Shown in pieces: positions 50,940-58,659 of a stretch of DNA of 64,000 bases. The DNA is taken from NCBI GenBank assembly GCA_016702605.1, contig JADJDQ010000008.1, forward strand, positions 1 to 64,000, written 5' to 3'. The notes below the pieces were generated by a model. It made no database searches and was not told where the DNA came from. It saw nothing but the letters and a program-made list of their open reading frames with translations. How positions within the stretch are numbered: position 1 is the first letter of the stretch; every line of letters starts with the position of its first letter. The translations under genes and the position numbers were made by a program. Origin of the DNA: Candidatus Intricatilinea gracilis. GTDB taxonomy: Bacteria; Pseudomonadota; Gammaproteobacteria; Burkholderiales; Burkholderiaceae_C.

Positions 50940-51857
50940 ATGCCCACCCCCCTGAACCTGCCCGGCCTCGCCGTCTTCGAACGTGGTTGGTTGTCGTCCA
51001 ACAACGTGCTGCTGCATGACGACGACGGCGCCACACTCATCGACAGCGGCCACACCCGCCACGCCGACCAGACGGTGGCCCTGCTGCGCCAGGCGCTGCA
51101 AGGCCGGCCGCTGAGTCGGCTCGTCAACACCCACCTGCACTCGGATCACTGCGGCGGCAACGCTGCCGTGCAGGCCACCTGGTCACCTCAGACGCAGATC
51201 CCGCCCGGCCTGGCCGATGCCGCCCGGCACTGGGACAAGGTGGCGTTGGGCTACCAGCCCACCGGCCAGATGTGCCCACGGTTTGCCGTGCACGGCGTCG
51301 TGTTGCCCGGCGACGTCATCAGCCAGGGCGGCCATCACTTCGAGGCACTTGCCGCGCCTGGCCACGACCCACATGCGCTGCTGCTGTTCGACGCCGCGTC
51401 GGGTGTGCTGATCTCGGGTGATGCCTTGTGGCAGGACGGCTTCGGCGTCGTCTTTCCCGAACTCGACGGTGAGGCCGGCTTCGACGACGTGGCAGCCACA
51501 CTCGACCTGATCGAGCGCCTGCCGGTGCGCCACGTCGTGCCCGGCCATGGTGCGGTGTTCGACGACGTGGCCGAGGCACTGCAACGCGCCCGCCATCGCC
51601 TGGACGGCTTGCGGCGCGACCCGGCGCGTCACGCCCGTCACGGCGCCAAGGTGCTGATCAAGTACCACCTGATGGAGTTGGGTGAGCAGCAGTTCGGCGA
51701 CCTGCGGAGCTGGCTGGCGGCGACACCCCTGCTGGGCAGTTGCCAGCAACGCACCGGCCAGGTCGGCACACAACTGGATTTCGGTCTGCGGCTGCTGGAC
51801 GAACTGCTTGGCGGCGGCGCACTGACGCGCGACGGCGACACGGTGCGCGACGCCTGA
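50940..51857 (+). CDS. MBL-fold metallo-hydrolase
   Basis: 305 residues, MPTPLNLPGLAVFERGWLSSNN. Zinc-binding motif THLHSDH (His65, His67, Asp69, His70), later metal ligands in PGHDPHA and SGDALW, and a third in PGHG. The C-terminal extension after ~200 residues (DEVAEAL...HARHGAKVLIKYHLMELGEQ) is of the type seen in thiolesterase or lactonase-like hydrolases. Substrate cannot be assigned. The start codon is 6 bases after a -10-like TAGAGT with no ribosome-binding site. Confidence 0.88.
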   Translation: MPTPLNLPGLAVFERGWLSSNNVLLHDDDGATLIDSGHTRHADQTVALLRQALQGRPLSRLVNTHLHSDHCGGNAAVQATWSPQTQIPPGLADAARHWDKVALGYQPTGQMCPRFAVHGVVLPGDVISQGGHHFEALAAPGHDPHALLLFDAASGVLISGDALWQDGFGVVFPELDGEAGFDDVAATLDLIERLPVRHVVPGHGAVFDDVAEALQRARHRLDGLRRDPARHARHGAKVLIKYHLMELGEQQFGDLRSWLAATPLLGSCQQRTGQVGTQLDFGLRLLDELLGGGALTRDGDTVRDA

Positions 51858-51894
51858 GCGGGGCACGCAACACCGCCGTCACCTCCCGACCAGA

Positions 51895-52170
51895 TCAGCG
51901 CAGACGCCGCAAGCTCCACCAGAGTGTGGCGGCGCAGGCCAGCACCATGACGAGGTAGGTGGACATGCGGCCGTCGCGGCCTTCGACCACCATGCCGACG
52001 ACCAGGGCGGCCGCACAAGCCAGGCTGGCGCGCACGGCCAACTTGAGCCAGGTCAAGCCCTGAAGCTCACTTCGCCAGAACACTTTGGCCAGCGCAGCGG
52101 CCAGCGAGCCGACAACCCACGCGGGCGCGAAAAAGTTGAGCAGGTGCCAGAGCGCGCCTAGGATGTCCAT
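51895..52170 (-). CDS. Small three-helix membrane protein
   Basis: 91 residues from ATG 52170 (MDILGALWHLLNFFAPAWVVGSLAAALAKVFW). Three hydrophobic segments at about 5-28, 41-55 and 65-83, with an Arg-rich C-terminus (WWSLRRLR). No recognised domain. Divergent from hemA, whose start is 103 bases away. Confidence 0.7.
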   Translation of the reverse strand: MDILGALWHLLNFFAPAWVVGSLAAALAKVFWRSELQGLTWLKLAVRASLACAAALVVGMVVEGRDGRMSTYLVMVLACAATLWWSLRRLR

Positions 52171-52260
52171 GGTGAGAAACCGCGTGGGGCAGAAACGTCG
52201 AGAGACACAATCGCCGACCTTGGCGACCAGCCATCCTGCCTGCGACAGCGTGAGCAATCT

Positions 52261-52266
52261 TACAAT
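52261..52266 (+). promoter_or_regulatory. -10 element of hemA
   Basis: TACAAT lies 6 bases before the hemA ATG, so the transcript would start at or beside the A of the start codon. No ribosome-binding site is visible between them. Confidence 0.55.
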
Positions 52267-52272
52267 TCAGCC

Positions 52273-53682
52273 ATGACAGTGTTTGCCTTGAGTCTGAACC
52301 ATCACTCGGCGCCGGTCGATCTGCGCGGCCGTTTTGCGTTCACGCTCGAGCAGATTCCGCCGACGCTGCTGGGGCTGCGCGGCGCCTTGTCGCGCGTCGA
52401 ACCCGAGGTCGCGCTGATCTCCACCTGCAATCGCACCGAGCTGTATGTGGCCGCCCAGGGCCACCGGGCCAACGGCATGGTGAATCCGGCGCTCGACTGG
52501 CTGGCACGCCACGGCGGCGTCAGCACCGACCAGCTGCTGGCGCACACCCATGTGCTCGAACATCAGCAGGCGGCGCGCCATGCGTTCAGGGTGGCGTCGG
52601 GGCTCGACTCGATGGTGCTGGGTGAGCCGCAGATCCTGGGCCAGATGAAACAGGCGGTACGTGAGGCCGATGCCGCCGGCACGTTGGGCACGACGCTGCA
52701 TCAACTTTTCCAGCGCTCGTTTTCGGTCGCCAAAGAGGTGCGCACCTCGACCGAGATCGGTTCACATTCGATCAGCATGGCTGCCGCGGCCGTGCGCCTG
52801 GCCGGCCAGTTGTTCGAGGACCTGAAGAAGATCCGCATCCTGTTCGTGGGTGCGGGCGAGATGATCGAACTGGCCGCGACCCACTTTGCCGCCAAGGCGC
52901 CGCGCCACATCGCCATCGCCAACCGCACGCTCGAGCGCGGCGAAAAACTCGCCAGCCATTTCGGCGCTGAGGCGATGCGGCTGTCCGATCTGCCCAGCCG
53001 CCTGCACGAGTTCGACGCCGTCATCTCGTGCACCGCCAGCACACTGCCGCTGATCGGGCTGGGCGCCGTCGAGCGGGCACTCAAGGCGCGCAAGCGCCGG
53101 CCCATGTTCATGGTCGATCTGGCCGTGCCACGCGACATCGAACCCGAAGTCGGCCAGCTCGACGACGTGTACCTCTACACCGTCGACGACCTGTCGGCCC
53201 TGGTGCAGACCGCCGGCGAAAAGCGCCAGGCGGCCGTGTCGCAGGCCGAAGCCATCATCGACGCTGGCGTGCAGAACTTCGTGCACTGGCTCGAACAACG
53301 CGCCGCCGTGCCGCTGATCCAGGCGCTGCAGACGCAGGCCGACACCTGGCGGCAAGGTGAACTCATCCGTGCGCGCAAGCTGCTGGCCAAGGGTGGCTCG
53401 GTCGAGGAGGCACTCGACGCGCTGGCGCGTGGCCTCACCCAGAAGATGCTGCACGGCGCCCTGGCCGAGCTGCACAACGCTGACCTGGCCCAACGGGCGC
53501 AGATGTCCGACGCCGTGTCGCGCCTGTTCCTGCGCGGTGATCTGCGGGTCGATCGCGGCGCCGGCCGTGGCCAGAGCCCGGCGGCGGGCCACAAGTCAAA
53601 GGCCGCCCCGGCACCCATCGCCGACCAGATCGACCCCGCTGCCGACGGCTTGTCGCCCGACGCCGAACGCCGTCGCGCCTAG
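52273..53682 (+). CDS. hemA: Glutamyl-tRNA reductase
   Basis: NADPH-dependent first committed step of C5-pathway heme synthesis, converting glutamyl-tRNA to glutamate-1-semialdehyde. 469 residues, MTVFALSLNHHSAPVDLRGR. Catalytic Cys52 in STCNRTELY; conserved GLDSMVLGEPQILGQMK and the NADPH domain FVGAGEMIELAA; C-terminal dimerisation helices. About 40 residues longer than usual, with a Pro/Ala-rich C-terminal tail (KSKAAPAPIADQIDP). Followed by prfA and prmC, a conserved proteobacterial trio. Confidence 0.97.
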   Translation: MTVFALSLNHHSAPVDLRGRFAFTLEQIPPTLLGLRGALSRVEPEVALISTCNRTELYVAAQGHRANGMVNPALDWLARHGGVSTDQLLAHTHVLEHQQAARHAFRVASGLDSMVLGEPQILGQMKQAVREADAAGTLGTTLHQLFQRSFSVAKEVRTSTEIGSHSISMAAAAVRLAGQLFEDLKKIRILFVGAGEMIELAATHFAAKAPRHIAIANRTLERGEKLASHFGAEAMRLSDLPSRLHEFDAVISCTASTLPLIGLGAVERALKARKRRPMFMVDLAVPRDIEPEVGQLDDVYLYTVDDLSALVQTAGEKRQAAVSQAEAIIDAGVQNFVHWLEQRAAVPLIQALQTQADTWRQGELIRARKLLAKGGSVEEALDALARGLTQKMLHGALAELHNADLAQRAQMSDAVSRLFLRGDLRVDRGAGRGQSPAAGHKSKAAPAPIADQIDPAADGLSPDAERRRA

Positions 53683-53856
53683 CGGCGCTCGCCGCGTTCA
53701 GCTTGTGCTGCGGGCGCCCAGCGCCAGTTGGCGCCTGTCGCGCGACAGCAGCACCATCGACCAGCCTGCCTTCGGCCCTGCCGGCTCGCACCGGACCTCG
53801 CGCCCCACTCCCCAGCCATTGACTTCGCGAGCGCCCGACGCTCGACTCGCCGCCCC

Positions 53857-54966
53857 ATGAGCCCATTTCTACGCAGCCAGCTTGCCCGCCAGGACCTGCG
53901 TCTGGCCGAGATCGACGCCGCCCTGGCCGATCCACGTGTGGCGGCCGACATCAAGCGCCTGCGCAGCCTGACGCGCGAACATGCACGTGTCGGTGCGCTG
54001 GTCGAGCGCTGGCAACGTTTCGAACAGCGCGAGCGCGACCGTGTCGAGGCACGCGCCATGCTCGATGACGCAGGTGGCGCCGATGGTGACGACGAACTCG
54101 GCGCCTACGCGCGCGACGAAATCAGCCGCGCCGACGCCGACATCGCCGCACTCGAAGCCGAACTGCAGGCCGCCTTGCTGCCGCGAGACGCCGACGACGA
54201 CCGCAACGCCTTCATCGAGATCCGCGCCGGCACCGGCGGCGACGAATCGGCGCTGTTCGCCGGCGACCTGCTGCGCATGTACCTGCGCCATGCCGAGCGC
54301 CAGGGCTGGCAGACCGAGATCCTGTCGGCCAGCGACAGCGACCTGGGCGGCTACAAGGAAGTGGTGCTGCGTGTGGCCGGCGACGCCGTGTACGAGGCGC
54401 TCAAGTTCGAGTCCGGCGGCCACCGCGTGCAACGTGTGCCGGCCACCGAGACACAGGGCCGCATCCACACCAGCGCCTGCACGGTGGCGGTGCTGCCCGA
54501 GCCGGACGAAGCCGAGGAGGTGCAGGTCAACCCGGCCGACCTGCGCATCGACACCTACCGTGCTAGCGGCGCGGGCGGGCAGCACATCAACAAGACCGAT
54601 TCGGCGGTGCGCATCACCCACATCCCGACCGGCATCGTGGCCGAGTGCCAGGACGACCGCTCGCAGCACCGCAACAAGGCCAAGGCCATGCAGGTGCTGG
54701 TGGCACGTATCCGCGACCGCGAGCACAGCGCCAAGGCGGCGCAGGAAGCTGCCACCCGCAAGAGCCTGATCGGCACAGGCGATCGCTCCGACCGCATCCG
54801 CACATACAACTTTCCTCAGGGTCGCCTGACCGACCACCGCATCAACCTGACGCTGTACAAGCTCGGCGCAGTGATGGAAGGTGACCTCGGCGACGTGACA
54901 GCAGCGCTCAAGGCGGCCAGCGCGGCGCAGGCACTGGCTGAACTCGAGCTCACCAGCGGCGCATGA
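53857..54966 (+). CDS. prfA: Peptide chain release factor 1
   Basis: Reads UAA and UAG and triggers peptidyl-tRNA hydrolysis. 369 residues from ATG 53857 (MSPFLRSQLARQDLRLAEID); the frame is open upstream into the hemA spacer but without homology. Codon-recognition motif PAT (195-197) marks RF1, and catalytic GGQ is at 240-242 in SGAGGQHINKTDSA. GGQ is the target of PrmC, encoded immediately downstream. Confidence 0.96.
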   Translation: MSPFLRSQLARQDLRLAEIDAALADPRVAADIKRLRSLTREHARVGALVERWQRFEQRERDRVEARAMLDDAGGADGDDELGAYARDEISRADADIAALEAELQAALLPRDADDDRNAFIEIRAGTGGDESALFAGDLLRMYLRHAERQGWQTEILSASDSDLGGYKEVVLRVAGDAVYEALKFESGGHRVQRVPATETQGRIHTSACTVAVLPEPDEAEEVQVNPADLRIDTYRASGAGGQHINKTDSAVRITHIPTGIVAECQDDRSQHRNKAKAMQVLVARIRDREHSAKAAQEAATRKSLIGTGDRSDRIRTYNFPQGRLTDHRINLTLYKLGAVMEGDLGDVTAALKAASAAQALAELELTSGA

Positions 54967-54976
54967 ACTGCGGCGT

Positions 54977-55921
54977 ATGAACAGCGACGGCGACCAGGTC
55001 GACAGCGGCAGCGCCGCATCCGGCGCGACTGCAGCGCCAGCCACCATCGATGCGGCCACGGCCCTCGGCCAGGCCCGGCGCCTCGGCCTGCCGCGCCTGG
55101 ACGCCCTGTGCCTGCTCGAAGCACTGAGCAACAAACCTCGCGCCTGGCTGATCGCGCATGACGATGTCGACCTCGGCCCGGGCACCGCGACTCGCTGGAC
55201 CGACCTGCTGAAGCGCCGCCTGGCCGGCGAGCCGCTGGCCTATCTGGTCGGCGGGCGCGAGTTCCACGGCCTGTGGCTGGACGTCAACCCGGCCGTGCTC
55301 GACCCGCGGCCCGACACCGAGACGCTGGTCGACTGGGCGATCGAGATCCTCGGGCAAGACGTCAAGACAACACCTCACGTGCTCGACCTGGGCACCGGCA
55401 GCGGCGCCATCGCCCTGGCGATCAAGAACGCGACGCCAACGGCCGACGTCACCGCCGTCGATCTGAGCCCGGACGCCCTGGCGACGGCCAGGAACAGCGG
55501 CGAACGGCTCGGCCTGCCGGTGCGCTGGTTGCTCGGCGACTGGTGGCAAGCACTCGACCCGTTGACCCGCGAAGGTGCGGCGACCCGGCGTTTCGACCTG
55601 ATCGTGAGCAACCCGCCCTACATCGCCGAACACGACCCCCACCTGCCCGCGCTGCACCATGAGCCCACACAGGCGCTGGTGTCGGGCTTCGACGGGCTGG
55701 ACGCCTTGCGGGTGTTGGTTGCACAGGCGGGTGACTGGCTGCAATGCGGCGCCTGGCTGCTGCTCGAACATGGCCACGATCAGGCTGCGGCAGTCGCCGA
55801 GTTGTTCGGCACCCCCCCCGTTTGCGGGGGTCACTGGGTCGACGTCACCCACCGGCTCGACCTTCCAGGACACGTCAGATGCACAGGCGCACGCTGGTTG
55901 ACCGCCAAACCGGCCTCGTGA
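54977..55921 (+). CDS. prmC: Peptide chain release factor N(5)-glutamine methyltransferase
   Basis: Methylates the GGQ glutamine of RF1 and RF2. 314 residues from ATG 54977, ten bases after the prfA stop. N-terminal helical domain (ARRLGLPRLDALCLLEALSNKPRAWLIAHDD), GREFHG, DPRPDTETLVDWAI, SAM loop DLGTGSGAIALAI and catalytic NPPYI. A slightly longer and more acidic N-terminus than usual. Confidence 0.97.
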   Translation: MNSDGDQVDSGSAASGATAAPATIDAATALGQARRLGLPRLDALCLLEALSNKPRAWLIAHDDVDLGPGTATRWTDLLKRRLAGEPLAYLVGGREFHGLWLDVNPAVLDPRPDTETLVDWAIEILGQDVKTTPHVLDLGTGSGAIALAIKNATPTADVTAVDLSPDALATARNSGERLGLPVRWLLGDWWQALDPLTREGAATRRFDLIVSNPPYIAEHDPHLPALHHEPTQALVSGFDGLDALRVLVAQAGDWLQCGAWLLLEHGHDQAAAVAELFGTPPVCGGHWVDVTHRLDLPGHVRCTGARWLTAKPAS

Positions 55922-56122
55922 CCGCACGAAACCGGCCTCGCCGACCCTACCAATTGTCAATCGCCAGCGCGATCCGATGCGACTTGTGACGTTTCTCACG
56001 CCGCGGACGCAACTCTGGCGGGGTGTTGTCCAAAACCACTCCACCCGAAGAGGAAGGACACGTCCGGGGTGTCGGCGTAGCATTTGCGTCAGGTTGAAAT
56101 TGTCCGGTTGGTGGAGGTCACG

Positions 56123-56800
56123 ATGAACAATATGAACAAGGTCTCGGCAATCCTGCGCATATGTGGCGCGGTCGTGTTGTTCGTCGCTGGACAAGCGTCT
56201 GCCGCCGACTCACAACAACCCGGCCTGCGCATAGACGATCAGGCCAACACACATGGCAAGCCGACACTTGGTGACCGTGTGCAGAGTTTCTGGAGCGGCC
56301 TGAGCGATCAGCTGTTGCCCGGCGTCTGGTCGACCCGACTCGACAGTCCGCCCAACCGGCTGTCCAACTCCGGCTGGCTGCCCGACTCCACGCTGATCGA
56401 TGGCCTGAACCTGCAGCGCGCCGCGCTGGGCAACATCTACTTCAGTCGTTTCGCTGGCTTGCGCGCCACGGGTGGTGTGCTCGGGCTGTCACGGTCCACG
56501 GCAGGACGTGTGCTGGCCCCTGGCGGAGTGAACCTGCCACTCAACATCGACCGGCCGGGTTCCCTCACTGGTTTCGAGGGACCGGCGCAAGCCCTGCCCT
56601 ACCTGGGCCTGGGCTACAGCAGCCGCTGGCTGACCGGCCCGACGTCGGCGACGTCGACCTGGGGCGTGAGTGCCGACCTCGGCCTGATGGCCGCCAGCCC
56701 ACGCTCCGCCGTGCGGCTGGGTCAACAAGGGCTGGACGACACCCTCAGGGAACTGCGCCTGGCGCCCATGGTCCAGTTCGGTGTGTCCTACACCTACTGA
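56123..56800 (+). CDS. Secreted beta-rich protein of unknown function
   Basis: 225 residues from ATG 56123 with TGGAGG upstream. Signal peptide MNNMNKVSAILRICGAVVLFVAGQASAAD. The mature protein has alternating hydrophobic strands (IYFSRFAGLRATGGVLGLSRST, LGLGYSSRWL, WGVSADLGLMAASPRSAV) and a terminal Tyr (VQFGVSYTY), the pattern of a small outer-membrane barrel. No cysteines of note and no family I can name. Stands alone between prmC and grxD with ~200-base gaps on both sides. Confidence 0.75.
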   Translation: MNNMNKVSAILRICGAVVLFVAGQASAADSQQPGLRIDDQANTHGKPTLGDRVQSFWSGLSDQLLPGVWSTRLDSPPNRLSNSGWLPDSTLIDGLNLQRAALGNIYFSRFAGLRATGGVLGLSRSTAGRVLAPGGVNLPLNIDRPGSLTGFEGPAQALPYLGLGYSSRWLTGPTSATSTWGVSADLGLMAASPRSAVRLGQQGLDDTLRELRLAPMVQFGVSYTY

Positions 56801-56991
56801 AGCTGCCCGCGCTGCTCTCGTCACCCACGCCACACACATCGGCCTGGACAACGATTGCGGCGAGCGTCGCGACGCATGCCCCGGGCAGCCACATGCCCGA
56901 TGTTCGGCGTGGCTCGCCAAGGGCGGATAAGCTTGCGGGTTGTGTATCACCCTCGCGGCGCGACTGCCGCGAATCCATTACCCGTGCAGCC

Positions 56992-57303
56992 ATGACTACT
57001 ACTCACCAACAGATCGACGACCTGGTCAAGAACAATCGTGTCGTGCTCTTCATGAAGGGCAACGCGCAGTTTCCGCAATGCGGCTTCTCCGGCCGCGCCA
57101 TCCAGGTGCTCAAGGCTTGTGGCGTCACCGAACTCAAGACGGTCAACGTGCTCGAGAACGAGGACATCCGTCAGGGCATCAAGGAATACGCCAACTGGCC
57201 GACCATCCCCCAGCTCTACATCAAGGGTGAATTCGTCGGCGGCTCGGACATCATGATGGAGATGTACCAGAGCGGTGAGCTGCAACAGCTGATCAACGCC
57301 TGA
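56992..57303 (+). CDS. grxD: Monothiol glutaredoxin GrxD
   Basis: Class II CGFS glutaredoxin carrying a [2Fe-2S] cluster with glutathione; an iron-sulfur trafficking protein. 103 residues from ATG 56992 (MTTTHQQIDDLVKNNRVVLFMKG), active-site CGFS at 30-33, WPTIPQLYIKGEFVGGSDI conserved. The reading frame extends 99 bases upstream without homology. Neighbour of prmC and ubiX, as in many betaproteobacteria. Confidence 0.97.
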   Translation: MTTTHQQIDDLVKNNRVVLFMKGNAQFPQCGFSGRAIQVLKACGVTELKTVNVLENEDIRQGIKEYANWPTIPQLYIKGEFVGGSDIMMEMYQSGELQQLINA

Positions 57304-57328
57304 TGTCGCCGCGGCCGGGGCGCGCGCC

Positions 57329-57892
57329 ATGACGCGGCGCCTCATCGTCGGCATCAGTGGGGCGTCGGGCGCGGCTTACGCGGTCGGTCTGCTGAAGCGG
57401 GCCCGCGCGTTGGGCGTCGAGACCCATGTGGTGGCCACACCGGCCGGCTTGCTCAACGTGCACCACGAACTGGGCATGGACCGCAAGGCGCTCGAGGCCC
57501 TGGCCGATCACGCCCATTCACCCGGTGACGTGGGCGCCTGCATTGCCAGCGGCAGTTTCACCAGCCAGGCGATGGTGGTGGCGCCTTGTTCGATGAAGTC
57601 GCTGGCTGCCATCGCCCATGGCTACGGCGACAACCTGCTCACCCGCGCCGCCGACGTCACGCTCAAGGAACGCCGCCGCCTGGTGCTGCTGGTGCGCGAG
57701 ACGCCGTTCAACCTGGCCCATCTGCGCAACATGACGGCAGTGACCGAGATGGGCGGCGTGATCTTCCCGCCGCTGCCGGCCTTCTACCTGCGCCCCACCA
57801 GCATCGACGACCTGGTGGGCGACACCGTCGAGCGGGTGCTGGTGCTGGCAGGCATCAGCGAAGCGCAGCCTCGCGAGTGGCAGGGACTGTGA
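57329..57892 (+). CDS. ubiX: Flavin prenyltransferase UbiX
   Basis: Makes prenylated FMN, the cofactor of UbiD decarboxylase in ubiquinone synthesis. 187 residues, MTRRLIVGISGASGAAYAVGLLK. FMN-binding GASGA, SMKSLAAIAHGYGDNLLTRAADVTLKERR, and PFNLAHLRNMTAVTEMGGVIFPPLPAFYLRP are typical. 25 bases after grxD. Its 3' end overlaps the convergent transglycosylase gene by 38 bases. Confidence 0.97.
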   Translation: MTRRLIVGISGASGAAYAVGLLKRARALGVETHVVATPAGLLNVHHELGMDRKALEALADHAHSPGDVGACIASGSFTSQAMVVAPCSMKSLAAIAHGYGDNLLTRAADVTLKERRRLVLLVRETPFNLAHLRNMTAVTEMGGVIFPPLPAFYLRPTSIDDLVGDTVERVLVLAGISEAQPREWQGL

Positions 57893-58655
57893 CCGACGCG
57901 GAAGGGCTCTCGGTCCAGCGCTTGCGCGCCCCCAGCACCATGTCCGGATAGGCCGACTGACCACGGCTGCCGTTGTACCGGCCCAGCGCCATGAACAGAT
58001 TGCCCTGCTCGCGGTCGAGGTAGTGGCGCAGGATCACGCAGCCAAAACGCAGATTGGTCTGCAGGTGAAACATGCGGCCCACGTCCTCGTCGGACAAGGT
58101 CGGCGTGAACACCGGCGCAGGCTTGGCCGATGATCGGCGCGACGGCGGCGTCCACGGCGTGGCATTGGGCACATCGCCCGGCCAGATCGGTGTGGCCGGC
58201 GACGCCACGGTGTCACCGGCACGCGGTGCCAGCAGGCGCAGCCAGAACGGCATCACCTGCATGTAGCCACGGGCGCCCACACTCGAGATCGCGTATTTGC
58301 GAAAGCCGCTTTCGACTTCGATCAGCGCCAGCACCAGCGACGCATCCAGCCCGGCGCGTTTGCTTTCGTACCAGACGGTCTCGAGAAACTCGCGCCTGAC
58401 GTTGAAGTCGGGTTTGCGCTTCTTGAGCCGCTCACTCATGGCACCTAGCCAGCGCAGATAGGCCAGCCGGCCGTCGAACTCGTCGAACTCGATGCGTGGC
58501 GGGCCGCTGTCGCTCACTGCTGCGGCCAGCGCCGTGCGCACCGAGTCGGCCAGTGGTTCCTCGATCTGTCGGCCGGCCCGCACGGCAGGTGCCACCAGCG
58601 TCAAGGCCAGCGCGATCAGCCCCGCTGTGACGCCGGACACGATGCGCCTGGCCAT
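57855..58655 (-). CDS. Lytic transglycosylase (SLT domain)
   Basis: Periplasmic peptidoglycan lyase. 266 residues with a signal peptide (MARRIVSGVTAGLIALALTLVAPAVRA). SLT domain from about residue 97: catalytic Glu115 in IEVESGFRKYAISSVGARGYMQVMPFW, and the C-terminal GNLFMALGRYNGSRGQ(S/T)AYP block. A proline-rich ~45-residue insert (PSRRSSAKPAPVFTPTLSD) interrupts the domain. It starts 4 bases after the proS stop, so it is co-transcribed. Confidence 0.9.
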   Translation of the reverse strand: MARRIVSGVTAGLIALALTLVAPAVRAGRQIEEPLADSVRTALAAAVSDSGPPRIEFDEFDGRLAYLRWLGAMSERLKKRKPDFNVRREFLETVWYESKRAGLDASLVLALIEVESGFRKYAISSVGARGYMQVMPFWLRLLAPRAGDTVASPATPIWPGDVPNATPWTPPSRRSSAKPAPVFTPTLSDEDVGRMFHLQTNLRFGCVILRHYLDREQGNLFMALGRYNGSRGQSAYPDMVLGARKRWTESPSASVTVPATREAALR

Positions 58656-58659
58656 GGTG

